This document shows, piece after piece, positions 22,160 through 30,833 of a stretch of DNA of 64,000 nt. The number at the start of each line of letters is the position of its first letter. The first letter of the stretch is position 1. Origin of the DNA: Porpolomopsis calyptriformis (taxonomy: Eukaryota > Basidiomycota > Agaricomycetes > Agaricales > Hygrophoraceae); contig OX621164.1 of the NCBI GenBank assembly GCA_951640195.1, forward strand, positions 2,523,098-2,587,097, written 5' to 3'. The position numbers and the translations under genes are program-made. Under the pieces are notes generated by a model. It was not told the origin of the DNA and did not search any database. It saw only the letters and a list, made by a program, of their open reading frames with translations.

Positions 22160-22989
22160 TTATATGAGCACCCTGGCGTACTGCACCCCCTTTATGTTTC
22201 CACCTCGCATAGACGTCTTGACACTTTGCAGGAATTGGTCCCGATTCCTACGCAATTCCTCGGCAGCCTCTGCAGAAGATGTCAGATTGATGTCTGGACC
22301 CGGTTATCGAAAGACATACCCTTGTTCAGAGGATCATCCGCATTCGGCTCTAAGAACAAGTATTGCAGGCCAACCATAACGGAATTTAAATTGAGCACGG
22401 GTTTCCAGTCTTCTCGAAGAATATTCAGGCAAACGTTGCCCTCCAGATCAACGTTTGGGTGGTAGATCTAAAGTGAATGTATTAGTGCCGATTGGCCCCA
22501 GTAGAATGTTTCCGGTTACTGTTTGTGTGCATTTGACCTTGGGAGGTTCGTGGGGATAATTGGCGTTGATCACGAATGAGAAGACGAATGCACCGCCTTT
22601 GTACATGCCTGGTATAAAGGAGAGGGATGTGATGTCAACTACGGTGGCCAGCCGATCTAAGCCGTACCTTCATCCGGTGTAATGGTCAAGGTAAAGTTGA
22701 GGAGATTGGTGGGATCAGGAAAGTGAGTCTTCATAGTTTCCGGCAGATCCAACTCCGTCAAATCTAGTAGTCCAAGACACGCGATCTGTCGTCAGTATTT
22801 CAGGCGCCAGAGGCCGCTATGTTGAGGATCGATGCGTACCCTTTTGCACTCGAATCTGGGCGGCACTGGTCTTCGGTTTCTTCTTCGCTGCTGCATCCTC
22901 GTTCTTCTTCATGCTCCATATCTGTTGGTACAGAAATCAAGTCAGATTTAAGGGAAGGATGGAGAATACGATGGTTCTACCTTAATCAT
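22160..22989 (-). CDS. UBC12: NEDD8-conjugating enzyme UBC12
   Basis: The first exon encodes only MIK, then an intron leads to [15 protein letters not shown] and SAAQIRVQK. The N-terminal MIKxW extension is the UBC12-specific docking tail for the NEDD8 E1. The E2 core follows: [20 protein letters not shown] contains the HPN motif and the catalytic cysteine (VCLNI), then [28 protein letters not shown] and, after another intron, [18 protein letters not shown]. The stop is at 22160. UBC12 transfers NEDD8 (Rub1) to cullins, activating SCF-type ligases. The middle exons between 22.5 and 22.8 kb carry the E2 beta-sheet region. It diverges from the oxygenase gene with 130 bases between starts. Confidence 0.95.
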
Positions 22990-23119
22990 GCTGGGCGGCT
23001 GGGAAGAGGGTTGAAAGGCGTGTTTCGAGTCAAATAAGGAGCCCCTTGCCCTGCACTGCCACCTGTATTTGCGTCCGTCGCAGTCGCGTGCAAGAAGAAC
23101 CTTGACTCGATTCGCAATC

Positions 23120-24504
23120 ATGGCCATGAATTTGCCCATCATCGACCTTGACTTGTTTCTCTCACACCCTCGGCAGTCCTCTGCCGTCGTGCAAGAATGC
23201 AAGAAGGCAATTCCAATCCGTCCCTTTGTTTCTCCTCTTTAGCTCACTTTGCCCAGGCTGCCGATGCATTGATAACATATGGTGCATTGATTGTGCATGA
23301 TTCTCGTGTGTCCGAGGATGACAATAATGTCTTTCTGGATCTCCTCGAGGACTACTTCAACCAACCCAATATCCTATTAAAGCATGATGAACGGCCGGAA
23401 CTAAGCTATCAAGTGGGAGTTACTCTCGAAAATACAGAGAGGCCTAAATGTGCCGTTGACGCGCCGTGTCTTCGCATCATCGAAAGACTGGATCCCGCAG
23501 AAAGACCGCTTGACATCACTGCTCACGCACCCGACCCAAAGTGTAGATTCTTCTGGAGGATGAGCGAGGATCCACCATATCAGACGGAATACCCTGCCTT
23601 GAATGCTCCCAATGTCATTCCTCAAGCCGAAAATCTGCGTTCTAGATGGCCACTAATTATGGAAAAGTGGGGCAAGGCTATGAAAAATGCGTATGTCAGT
23701 TTTCCCCCGTATATGTTTGCTCTCATCAATATTCGAAGGGTTGAAAATGTCGCGGAAATGACCGCTATCGGTCTGGACTTACCGGAAGAGACTTTCCGGC
23801 TTGCAGGTAGATATGGGTACGTTTCTTGGCTGCAAACCTACAGTGCGCAAGTCTCATGATTGTGCAACCAGTCCTCATATCTTGGCCCCAACGGCGTCGG
23901 ACCTAGTAAAGTACGGCAAAAAGGACACCATCTTGGCTGGTTTCCACTCTGATCTAAATTTCTTGACGATCCATGGCCGGTCACGTTACCCCGGCCTGCA
24001 TATCTGGGCACGCAATACCGGTAAACGTATTGCCGTAAAATTCCCCCCCACGGGCCGTTATCTTCTCGTCCAGGCTGGTAAACAGCTTGAACACATGAGC
24101 GGCGGATTGATTAAAGCGGGATTCCACGAAGTCGCGGTCAACGAGGCAACTGTGCAAGTCAGTGCACCTTCTAATGAACCTTTTGGCACAATTCATCGTT
24201 GATTGAGGACAGGTCATTGAGGAACGCAAAATTCGATTTCCAGATCGTCCCATTATTCGAATTTCCTCCACCTTCTTTTGGCATCTCTCTTCGGATTTTG
24301 AACTGGCACCATTACCAGATTTAGCAGCGCGTGCCCTATCTCTCGTGGCTGACAAAACGGAAGAAGAGGAACAGACATATCACCCGATGAAAGTTGGGCA
24401 ACAAGTTTCAAAGTGAGTCACTCTGATTGGATATTTCCCCTATTCTTACTGTTTTACCGTTGCAAACTATCAGTGAATTGAAGCATATAGCATTGATGGC
24501 GTGA
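23120..24504 (+). CDS. 2-oxoglutarate/Fe(II) oxygenase, isopenicillin-N-synthase-like
   Basis: The start is at 23120 (MAMNLPIIDLDLFLSHP), not the later ATG at 23197, because exon 1 ends ECKK and joins via an intron with GC donor (23207-23256) to AADALITYGALIVHDSRVSE, as in this family. Later exons give GRYGPHILAPTASDL, then the iron ligands HSD in AGFHSDLNFLTIHG, a PGLHIWARNTGKRI stretch, LLVQAGKQLEHMSGG, and the distal histidine in AGFHEV. The 2-oxoglutarate-contacting arginine is likely in IIRISST. The last exon ends ELKHIALMA at 24504. The substrate is unknown. Members often act in secondary metabolism, but no biosynthetic partner genes lie here. The HxD...H triad makes it likely active. 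Confidence 0.87.
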
Positions 24505-25060
24505 ACGTTTGTATTCCATTTTCTATATTAAATTTCTAAAATATTTACCAACGCTCGATGTAGGCTTTGTCGTCATCAGTAGAATTATTCCAAAATTGTA
24601 ATCAGTAGAGGAAGAAGAAATGGCCCCACAGTCCTACCAACAGTCATTTCATTGTGAGTACTTGATCTGGGGAGTCAACACCGAGAGAGCCCCCAGAGTG
24701 AGGATCCATATTTGATCAAATACAAATTCTGACTATGGCAGCTTTCTCAGTGCTGAATGCCCTAGATGGCGCCCTTGTCTAAAGCGTGGCTTGATATGCC
24801 AACCCAAATCATAAAGGGGGATGCAATTCTGGTGAATCAGATCAAGACAGTGAGTCATAAAAGAGAAGCAAACACTCACGCGATTTAGGTGCTAGGAAAG
24901 AAGTGTCATTTTGAGAGTGGCACCATCCCTGTCGAACGTGTATGACTTGGAGCTTGACCCCCTCCCCGGAATCGCGATCCCAACTTAAAAACACCCCTAC
25001 CTTCAGTGATTCGTCGGAGGTAATCGCACCGCCGTTGCATTGATAACCGCCTCATTCTCA
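24505..25060. other. Gap at left boundary of the duplicated island
   Basis: About 555 bases between the oxygenase stop and the first B-type copy. It is AT-richer than the flanking genes. A short ATG frame at 24620 (MAPQSYQQSFH) followed by a GT is the only weak coding hint, and I do not call it a gene. No clear remnant of gene A was seen here. Confidence 0.35.
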
Positions 25061-25275
25061 ATTTCAAATATCTTTGGTGGCTACCATGGACCTGCGATGG
25101 TCAAGGAGGTCATGCGTTTGTATCCAAAGGACCAGCAAAATGTTCGACCCCTCAATGATGTCGACAAATGGGGTCCCAATATGTTCTCTTATGCACAAGA
25201 GACTTTCGGGAGGGGTGGAGAAAGGCCTAAATCAGCACTAGCTAAGTGGTGTAAGTGCCTTACTTCCGTGGACAC
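25061..25275 (+). pseudogene. B-family copy 1, start lost and internally deleted
   Basis: This matches the other B copies in frame: SNIFGGYHGPAMVKEVM, then NVRPLNDVDKWGPNMFSYAQ and ETFGRG. The start codon position, ATG in the intact copies, is ATT here (25061-25063). After about 60 codons the sequence jumps directly to a stretch resembling the extreme 3' end of copy 5 (ATCAGCACTAGCTAA against ATCAGCGCTAACTGA) followed by the shared post-stop sequence. So roughly two thirds of the gene has been removed by one internal deletion. It could only be expressed from another start codon; treated as a pseudogene. Confidence 0.75.
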
Positions 25276-25487
25276 ACTGGTCAGATTTTCATCGAGTTGG
25301 GGGTTTGGGCCCCGTCGCTGTGGATACATGATTCATGATGTAGGGGTGTGAGGAAACAAACCAATCGATTCAGGTAGTCCTATGTTCTGGGTATTGGGCA
25401 ACTCGACTAATAATTACACTAGGTACCCATGGATCATCAGTAAAAGAAAGAAAAGCGAAAACAAGTGCAATTCAGGCATCCGAGTGG

Positions 25488-26585
25488 TTAAAGGTCATTG
25501 GATAAATGGAAACTTGGTATGTTTGTCAGGACATGCAAGATCAAAACCTCTGAATTGAAAGGCTTAATAAAAGCCTCCGCCCAGGCTTGAATCCCATCCA
25601 ATGCGATATCGGATCTATCCTCCCCTATCTGTAAGTAGTCTGACCATTCAGTTTCCTTGGTCGAATCCATAACATCATCAGAGGGGATGTAGTCAGCATC
25701 ATCAAAATTCCCAAACGGACGTGTTTCGCCTGTTTGAAAAAACTGCCGCCATGTCCAGAATGGTCCAGCTGCAGCAATTGCGATGGCAGACGGTTGCCGT
25801 CTTCCAGAGAACAAATATTGGACCTGAATTCTGGCAGCCTTCTGTGCTTTTCCCATTGACTCCAAACAACTTTGCAAGCTGGCAGGATCGTCGTCGTTAT
25901 CATTCGACCGACGGTACATCTTGATTTCAGCGATGACGGGAATGATTATGTCTAAAATTTGTCTCTCGCCAGTCAATTGATTGTATCTGTTTCGCAGGTG
26001 TAAGATGGCAAAGTCGGTCACTTTGTGTGATTCATCCTTGGATGTAGGGGAGAGTGGTTTAGCGGGAGGAGGTTGGGGAGGTGAAGGTGTTGGTAAGAGG
26101 GGGATCATTGGACCAGACTTATGCGCTAGAGGTGATGATGGGGGTGATAATGATGGTGATTTGGGGTCGGTGTATACTCGACTCTTGCCCAAAACATGTT
26201 GGAAGGCAATCAAAGAGATACCCTCCTCATCTGCAGTCATCTCGATATCTGACTCAGTCCGGGAAACGGTATCACAAAACTCCAAGTTGAGTGACCATAG
26301 AGGGTACTGTGGACTGAGACAGCAGGAGTCCAACTGCTCGAACCGCCTTAACACGATGTTCCAAAGTGCGTACCATGGCAATTCTCGCCCTCGGTAATTT
26401 AGTTTGGGGTCATTACCAAGGGCGATGGCAAGTGCTTGGATGGTGCGATACTCTGACATCGATGAAACGGACTGCATAGTATTTTTGGTGTGAATGTAAA
26501 GCCCACCTCGGGGGGACAAAGACTTACTGATGGTGCTTCCAAGATAATCGCGATAATAATAAATTAAATTGCACGCGACTGGCAA
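25488..26585 (-). CDS. Gene A copy 1: unknown protein with PD-(D/E)XK-like signature
   Basis: A long minus-strand frame of about 330-365 residues. The ATG at 26477 lies inside the last bases of a likely intron (donor GTAAGTC, acceptor CTATGCAG) shared with copy 2, so the true start may be in an upstream exon. The N-terminal half is low complexity (SPSLSPPSSPLAHK). The folded part reads VTDFAILHLRNRY, ILDIIIPVIAEIKMYRR, a helix AQKAARIQVQYLFSG, then SAIAIAAAGPFWTWRQFF and an acidic DDADYIPSDDVMD stretch. The arrangement D, about 25 residues, hydrophobic strand then E-I-K, then a helix with glutamines, resembles PD-(D/E)XK nuclease cores; this is inference. It is head-to-head with B copy 2. Confidence 0.65.
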   Translation of the reverse strand: MPVACNLIYYYRDYLGSTISKSLSPRGGLYIHTKNTMQSVSSMSEYRTIQALAIALGNDPKLNYRGRELPWYALWNIVLRRFEQLDSCCLSPQYPLWSLNLEFCDTVSRTESDIEMTADEEGISLIAFQHVLGKSRVYTDPKSPSLSPPSSPLAHKSGPMIPLLPTPSPPQPPPAKPLSPTSKDESHKVTDFAILHLRNRYNQLTGERQILDIIIPVIAEIKMYRRSNDNDDDPASLQSCLESMGKAQKAARIQVQYLFSGRRQPSAIAIAAAGPFWTWRQFFQTGETRPFGNFDDADYIPSDDVMDSTKETEWSDYLQIGEDRSDIALDGIQAWAEAFIKPFNSEVLILHVLTNIPSFHLSNDL

Positions 26586-26693
26586 ATACAGACAAATATC
26601 GCCGCTTTCAACCTTGAACCAGTTACGCGTTCGTAAGCTTTGTATTTTCTTTTTGCGTTGTCATGTAAATAACATCTAATAGCTTCACTCTCA

Positions 26694-27233
26694 ATGTCAA
26701 ATACATTTTGGGGTTATCCCCTGGACGTACCTGCAACAATCAAGGAGGTCCTCCGACGGAAGCAAAACTACCGACAGAATGTCCGATCCCTCGATGGTTT
26801 CAAGCGGTGGGGTTCCAGTATGTTCTCTTATGCCCGAGAGACATTTGGAAAGGAATGTGGTATCCAAGATCTTGATATACAGAGTGCATGGATTGGTCAT
26901 TGCAGGAAGGGATTTTGTTGGGTCCTTCCCCCTTCGATGAACCCGGCCTGTCGTTCTCCGGAGGACACCAGACGATTGAACGCGTTCTTGAAAATTGTAG
27001 GCTATACCACTGAACCTGCGAAATTTTATTCTGCCGATGCACCCGAGCCGTCATCTTTTCGCCAAGCCCCACCGATCCCAAAGATTGTAGAAGATATACT
27101 TTGGGAAGCTTGTTGTCGTGGGTTTGAATCTGGGACGATACTGGAGGAATTGTTGGAAGAGGAAAAGCAAGCCAAATTGGAGGAATCGTTGGTGGGGGGC
27201 ATGGCTAAAACCCAACTGGACACTAACGATTGA
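26694..27233 (+). CDS. Gene B copy 2: unknown 179-residue protein
   Basis: Intronless frame starting MSNTFWGYPLDVPATIKEVL. Conserved blocks shared with copies 3 and 5 are SMFSYARETFGKECGIQDL, AWIGHCRKGFCWVLPP, LNAFLKIVGYTTEPAKFYS, PPIPKIVEDILWEACCRGFE and SGTILEELLEEEK, then a Lys/Glu-rich tail. No signal peptide, membrane helix or known catalytic motif is evident. The start is supported by alignment with the other copies, in which the ATG and the sequence just before it (CTCTCAATGTC) are shared. It is divergently transcribed from gene A copy 1 with about 110-220 bases between. I do not recognise the family. Confidence 0.75.
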   Translation: MSNTFWGYPLDVPATIKEVLRRKQNYRQNVRSLDGFKRWGSSMFSYARETFGKECGIQDLDIQSAWIGHCRKGFCWVLPPSMNPACRSPEDTRRLNAFLKIVGYTTEPAKFYSADAPEPSSFRQAPPIPKIVEDILWEACCRGFESGTILEELLEEEKQAKLEESLVGGMAKTQLDTND

Positions 27234-28156
27234 GTAGTGTGAGTCCCTACTTTTACCCTACACTTATGGATACATTGGTCTGATTTACTACGAGGTAGTC
27301 TCATTTTATGATTTCGGTTATGTTCCTGTGGATATGCGAGTTGAAGCAATTCATGGCGCGGGGCCAGAAAGGATGTGTTATTTTTTCCAGTCTCGTCGAC
27401 TACACACAATGAAGTGATTGAAATTGGGAGTTGAGGGAATTTCTTCCTCCCAGAGTCTATGATGAGATTCCTCTCGATCGTGCAAATGACGCCCTTGGAG
27501 TGATCCCTCATTCGACGCTCAGATACATGGTTCAACCTACCGACTATTCTCGTCATCTAACACAACAAACAGGCTGAGCTGTGTATCAGGTAGAAGGGCG
27601 AGAACATCAGGATTGAGCTACGCAGACAAGATAAGTACTGAATTAATGTTCACTCCCAAACTGGCGGGGTGGCCGATGTGGTAGCTCTATCCTGAGTTCC
27701 CTCCCTTGTAAGACAATAATTCTGAATGAAATCAAACGCGCTCACTTCTCCTTTCATTCCAGTCACAATCGCAGTTGCTTAAATTTGTTTGAAAGTGAAC
27801 AGTGTGTGTGGGTTAGTCGTAATCTTCTGATATACCAAGCGTTAAAACCTGACAAGCTCGAGCTATAGCTTCTCGTGTTCAGCTATCTGAGCAAGTAAGG
27901 TGTCTTCAGGTGCGCCCCCCTATGTAGGATTGGCTCTGTCACATGAAAATGACTATGTCTTCCGAAAGATTAGAACAAGTCGAAGAACAGACTAGCGGCA
28001 CTTGCTGACATGTATGACTCTGAAGCGTCGATGATGATCGATGATCACTTGATCAATCGTAAACACAGATAAATATCACTCCAACAATGCGAAGTAGGTT
28101 CCCCGTGTTCCTTGTATCCTGTCGTCGCATTATTGATCATCTCAATCAGAAATTCA
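27234..28156. other. Non-coding flank of B copy 2, part of duplicated block
   Basis: About 920 bases without a supported gene. From the stop codon onward it resembles the flank after copies 3 and 5 (GATACATTGGTCTGATTTACTAC). The stretch near 27.69-28.0 kb is highly similar to 31.32-31.65 kb, including a block with GAGTTCCCTCCCTTGTAAGAC and one with ATGACTATGTCTTCCGAA. Just before B copy 3 (about 28.07 kb) ACAGATAAATATCACTCC resembles sequence upstream of gene A copy 1, a possible remnant of a lost gene A. Confidence 0.55.
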
Positions 28157-28702
28157 ATGTCAAACACTTTTTGGGGTTATCCTATAAATGTACCCGCGAC
28201 GATAAAGGAGGTGATGCGCCGGGATCCGACATACCGGGAGAACGTCCGATCCCTCAGTGACTTCGACAGATGGGGCACCAGTATGTTCTCTTATGCCAGA
28301 GAGACTTTCGGGAGAGAGTGTGGCATCCAGGATCTCAGCATACAAGAGGCATGGATCGGTCACGGCAGGAAGGGTGATTGCTGGGCTCTTCCCCCGACTA
28401 TGAATCCGAGCTGTCGTTCCCCAAAGGACACCCAACACCTGAGCGTGTTCTTGAAGATCGTCGGCTATACTACCGAACCTAAGAAGTATTACTCTACCAA
28501 AGCATACGAACCGTCGCACTTACGCAAGGCCCCACCAATCCCAAAGGTAGTGGAAGATACACTTTGGGAGGCTTGTTGTCAAAGATTTGAATCCGGAACG
28601 ATATTGGAGGAATTGTTGGCGGAAGAGAAGGCCAAGGAGAATGGAGCCAAATTAGAGGAATCGTTGGTGGAGGACATGGCTAAGGTCCAACTGTGCCAAT
28701 GA
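28157..28702 (+). CDS. Gene B copy 3: unknown 181-residue protein
   Basis: Intronless frame starting MSNTFWGYPINVPATIKEVM at 28157; an upstream in-frame ATG-like extension to 28112 is not shared by other copies. It keeps all conserved blocks: NVRSLSDFDRWGTSMFSYAR, ETFGRECGIQDLSIQEAW, GHGRKGDCWALPPTMNP, LSVFLKIVGYTTEPKKYYS and SGTILEELLAEEK. Substitutions relative to copy 2 are spread along the protein without frameshift, so the reading frame appears maintained. No intact gene A lies upstream, only a short possible remnant, so this copy stands alone. Function unknown. Confidence 0.72.
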   Translation: MSNTFWGYPINVPATIKEVMRRDPTYRENVRSLSDFDRWGTSMFSYARETFGRECGIQDLSIQEAWIGHGRKGDCWALPPTMNPSCRSPKDTQHLSVFLKIVGYTTEPKKYYSTKAYEPSHLRKAPPIPKVVEDTLWEACCQRFESGTILEELLAEEKAKENGAKLEESLVEDMAKVQLCQ

Positions 28703-28789
28703 TCGAGTACTGTGAGTCCCTACTCTTACTCGGATACATTGGTCTGATTTACTACAAGGTAGTCTCCTTTTGTGAAGGAATACTGGACA

Positions 28790-28812
28790 AGGACTTACTG
28801 ATGATGCCAGTG
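28790..28812 (-). pseudogene. Short remnant of gene A 5' exon/intron border
   Basis: The plus-strand GACTTACTGATGATGCC resembles GACTTACTGATGGTGCTTCC at 26522, which is the exon 1 / intron donor border of gene A copy 1. It lies about 100 bases upstream of B fragment copy 4, keeping the head-to-head order A-B. The match is short, so the call is tentative. Confidence 0.4.
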
Positions 28813-28908
28813 AAAAACACCGTGGGCGAGATTCAGTGAAATCGGAGCGGTAAATAACATCCATCATCTGATGCCGCTCAAAAATGAGACTAATGGCAGC
28901 CACTCTTA

Positions 28909-28970
28909 ATGTCAAATACTTTTGGGGGCTATCCATGCACATACCTGCGACAATCAAAGAGAGGACTCGC
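28909..28970 (+). pseudogene. Gene B copy 4: 5' fragment
   Basis: About 60 bases match the start of gene B: ATG at 28909, then bases corresponding to SNTF, GYP and a stretch matching the VPATIKE codons. A small deletion shifts the frame after GYP, and similarity ends at about 28970, where sequence unrelated to B begins. It is a truncated relic directly left of the 3' end of gene A copy 2. Confidence 0.65.
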
Positions 28971-29075
28971 AACATTGAGACAATGCCGATCTGAAATTTA
29001 TTTCGTTATCATATGTCGCGAGAAAACAGTACATACATATTCGGGAAACACAACCTAAGTAAATGCTGATCCTGT

Positions 29076-30246
29076 CTACAAGGACAGGGTGGAAACCTCC
29101 GAGCTGAAAGGATTAATAAAATCTTCTACCCAAGCCTGAATCTTCTGTAACGCGGCCTTGGATTCTTCCTTCCCTATTTTCAAGTGGTCTGACCACTCGA
29201 TGTTTCTTGTGAGATCCAATATGTCATCGGATGGGATGTAGTCAGCATCGTCGAAGCTCGCAAATGGACGCACTTCATCGGCTTTGAAAAACTGCCGCCA
29301 TGTCCAGAATGGTCCAGCAGCGGCGATTGCAATGACAGATGATTGTCGCCGGCCAGAGAACAGGTATTGTACCTGAACCCCCACAGCTTCCTGAGCTTCT
29401 TCCATCCCTTCCAAGCGACTTTGGTGACTGGCAGGATCGTTATCGTTATTATTCGAACGATGGTACGTCTTGATTTCGGCAATGACAGGAATGATTACGT
29501 CTAAAATTTCTCTTTCAGGAGTAATTTGACTGTAAGTGTTCCGAAGGTGTAGAATGGCGAAGTCAGTTACTCTGTGATTGAGGGGGAGGGGGTTGCCGGG
29601 GTGAAGGCGTTGACACGAGGGGGGGCTTTGGAGCCGACTTATACGCAAGAGGTGATGACGGGGGGGATAATGATGACGATCCTGGATCGGTGTATATCCG
29701 ACTCTTACCCAATACGTGTTGGAAGCGAATCAAAGCATCAACGTCCTTGTAAGATTCCGGGCCCATCTCGATATCTGAGCCTGACCGGAAACTACTGTCG
29801 CTATCCTCGGAGTCCAGTAACCATAGAGGGTATTGTGGACTAAGACAGCAGGAGTCTAACCTCTCGAACTGGCGAGATCTTGTATGATCGACGAGTTAGA
29901 CATGGGTGACGGAAGACTGCATAGTATTTTGAGTGTGAATGAAAAGTCGACTGGAAAATGACTTACTGGTCAAGACATTAACGTTTGATATACAATCAAT
30001 CGGTCCCAATTCTTGTGCATACTTACCTCCGAGCATCTCTGCTTTTGTTACGCGACTGGCAAATCCGCTTTCAACCTCATCATCTTCGATATCTGATTGA
30101 GACTGGAAACCGCTATCGCTATCCTCCAAGTCTGGTGACCATAGAGGGTACCGTGGGCCAAGAAGTCTGGTTGCTCGAACCGCCTTGTCATAGGGAATCG
30201 CGTTGTCCCAGTTACACGTCGTAAACTTCTTGCACTGCCGTGGCAT
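29076..30246 (-). pseudogene. Gene A copy 2: rearranged and frameshifted
   Basis: The 3' part (29076-29648 frame) is clearly homologous to copy 1: VTDFAILHLRNTY, ILDVIIPVIAEIKTYHR, VQVQYLFSGRRQSS, IAAAGPFWTWRQFF, DDADYIPSDDILD. Just upstream, in the proline-rich linker, the frame breaks: the preceding frame (RFQHVLGKSRIYTDP to PPPPQSQSN) stops at about 29563 whereas copy 1 reads through with extra bases. Further upstream the N-terminal segment is present twice, as RYPLWSPDLEDSDSGFQSQS and as QYPLWLLDSEDSDSSFRSGS, separated by the shared GTAAGTC...ATGCAG intron region. So this copy suffered both a small deletion and an internal partial duplication. An unusual splice form could rescue it, but a broken gene is the simpler reading. 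Confidence 0.68.
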
Positions 30247-30284
30247 TTCTTCTTTTTGTAATAACAGCTAACAGATTTACCCCA

Positions 30285-30833
30285 ATGTCGAATACTTTTT
30301 TGGGCTATCCCATGGACGTACCTGCGACGATTAAGGAGGTTATGCGCAGGAATCCGAAATACAGGGAAAACGTCCGATCTCTCAACGATTTCGACAGGTG
30401 GGGGGCCAGCATGTTCTCTTATGCACGAGAGACCTTCGGGAGGGAATGTGAGATCCGGCTTAGCATACAGAGTGCATGGATAGGTAACGGGAGAAAGGGA
30501 TATTGTTGGGTTCTCCCCTGGACGATGGATCTGAGCTGTCGTTCTTTGGAAGACACTAAACGACTAAACGCATTCTTGAAGATCGTCGGCTATGCTACCG
30601 AACCCATGAAATTTTATTCTACCAAGGCGCGCGAGCCGTCACCCCTTCGTAATACCTCACCACTCCCAAAGACTTTAGAAGATATACTTTGGGAAGCTTG
30701 TTATCGTGGGTTTGAATCTGGAACAATATTGGAGGAATTGTTGGCAGAGGAAAAAGCTAGAGCGAATGGAGCGAAATCGGAGGAAGAATTGTTGGTGGAA
30801 GGTGTGGCAAAAACCCGAATCAGCGCTAACTGA
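30285..30833 (+). CDS. Gene B copy 5: unknown 182-residue protein
   Basis: Intronless frame starting MSNTFLGYPMDVPATIKEVM at 30285. It retains the blocks FDRWGASMFSYARETFGREC, AWIGNGRKGYCWVLPWTMD, LNAFLKIVGYATEPMKFYS and SGTILEELLAEEK. One codon is missing in the GIQDLSIQ region compared with copies 2 and 3 (here EIRLSIQ). It lies about 40 bases from the 5' end of the gene A copy 2 remnant, in the same divergent order as copies A1/B2. Together with A copy 2 it is the partner of A1/B2 in a tandem segmental duplication. Confidence 0.72.
   Translation: MSNTFLGYPMDVPATIKEVMRRNPKYRENVRSLNDFDRWGASMFSYARETFGRECEIRLSIQSAWIGNGRKGYCWVLPWTMDLSCRSLEDTKRLNAFLKIVGYATEPMKFYSTKAREPSPLRNTSPLPKTLEDILWEACYRGFESGTILEELLAEEKARANGAKSEEELLVEGVAKTRISAN

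Noticed and set aside
23197..23256. ATG at 23197 as start of the oxygenase
   Set aside because: The upstream ATG at 23120 gives the conserved family N-terminus and the later ATG falls just before and across an intron.
26475..26477. ATG at 26477 as certain start of gene A copy 1
   Set aside because: The ATGCAG here is the end of an intron-like sequence shared by both A copies, so I left the start open.
27950..28010. Conserved 19-codon frame ending in Cys, considered as a mating pheromone precursor
   Set aside because: A fungal lipopeptide pheromone needs a C-terminal CaaX box; here Cys is the last residue before the stop, so no CaaX is present.
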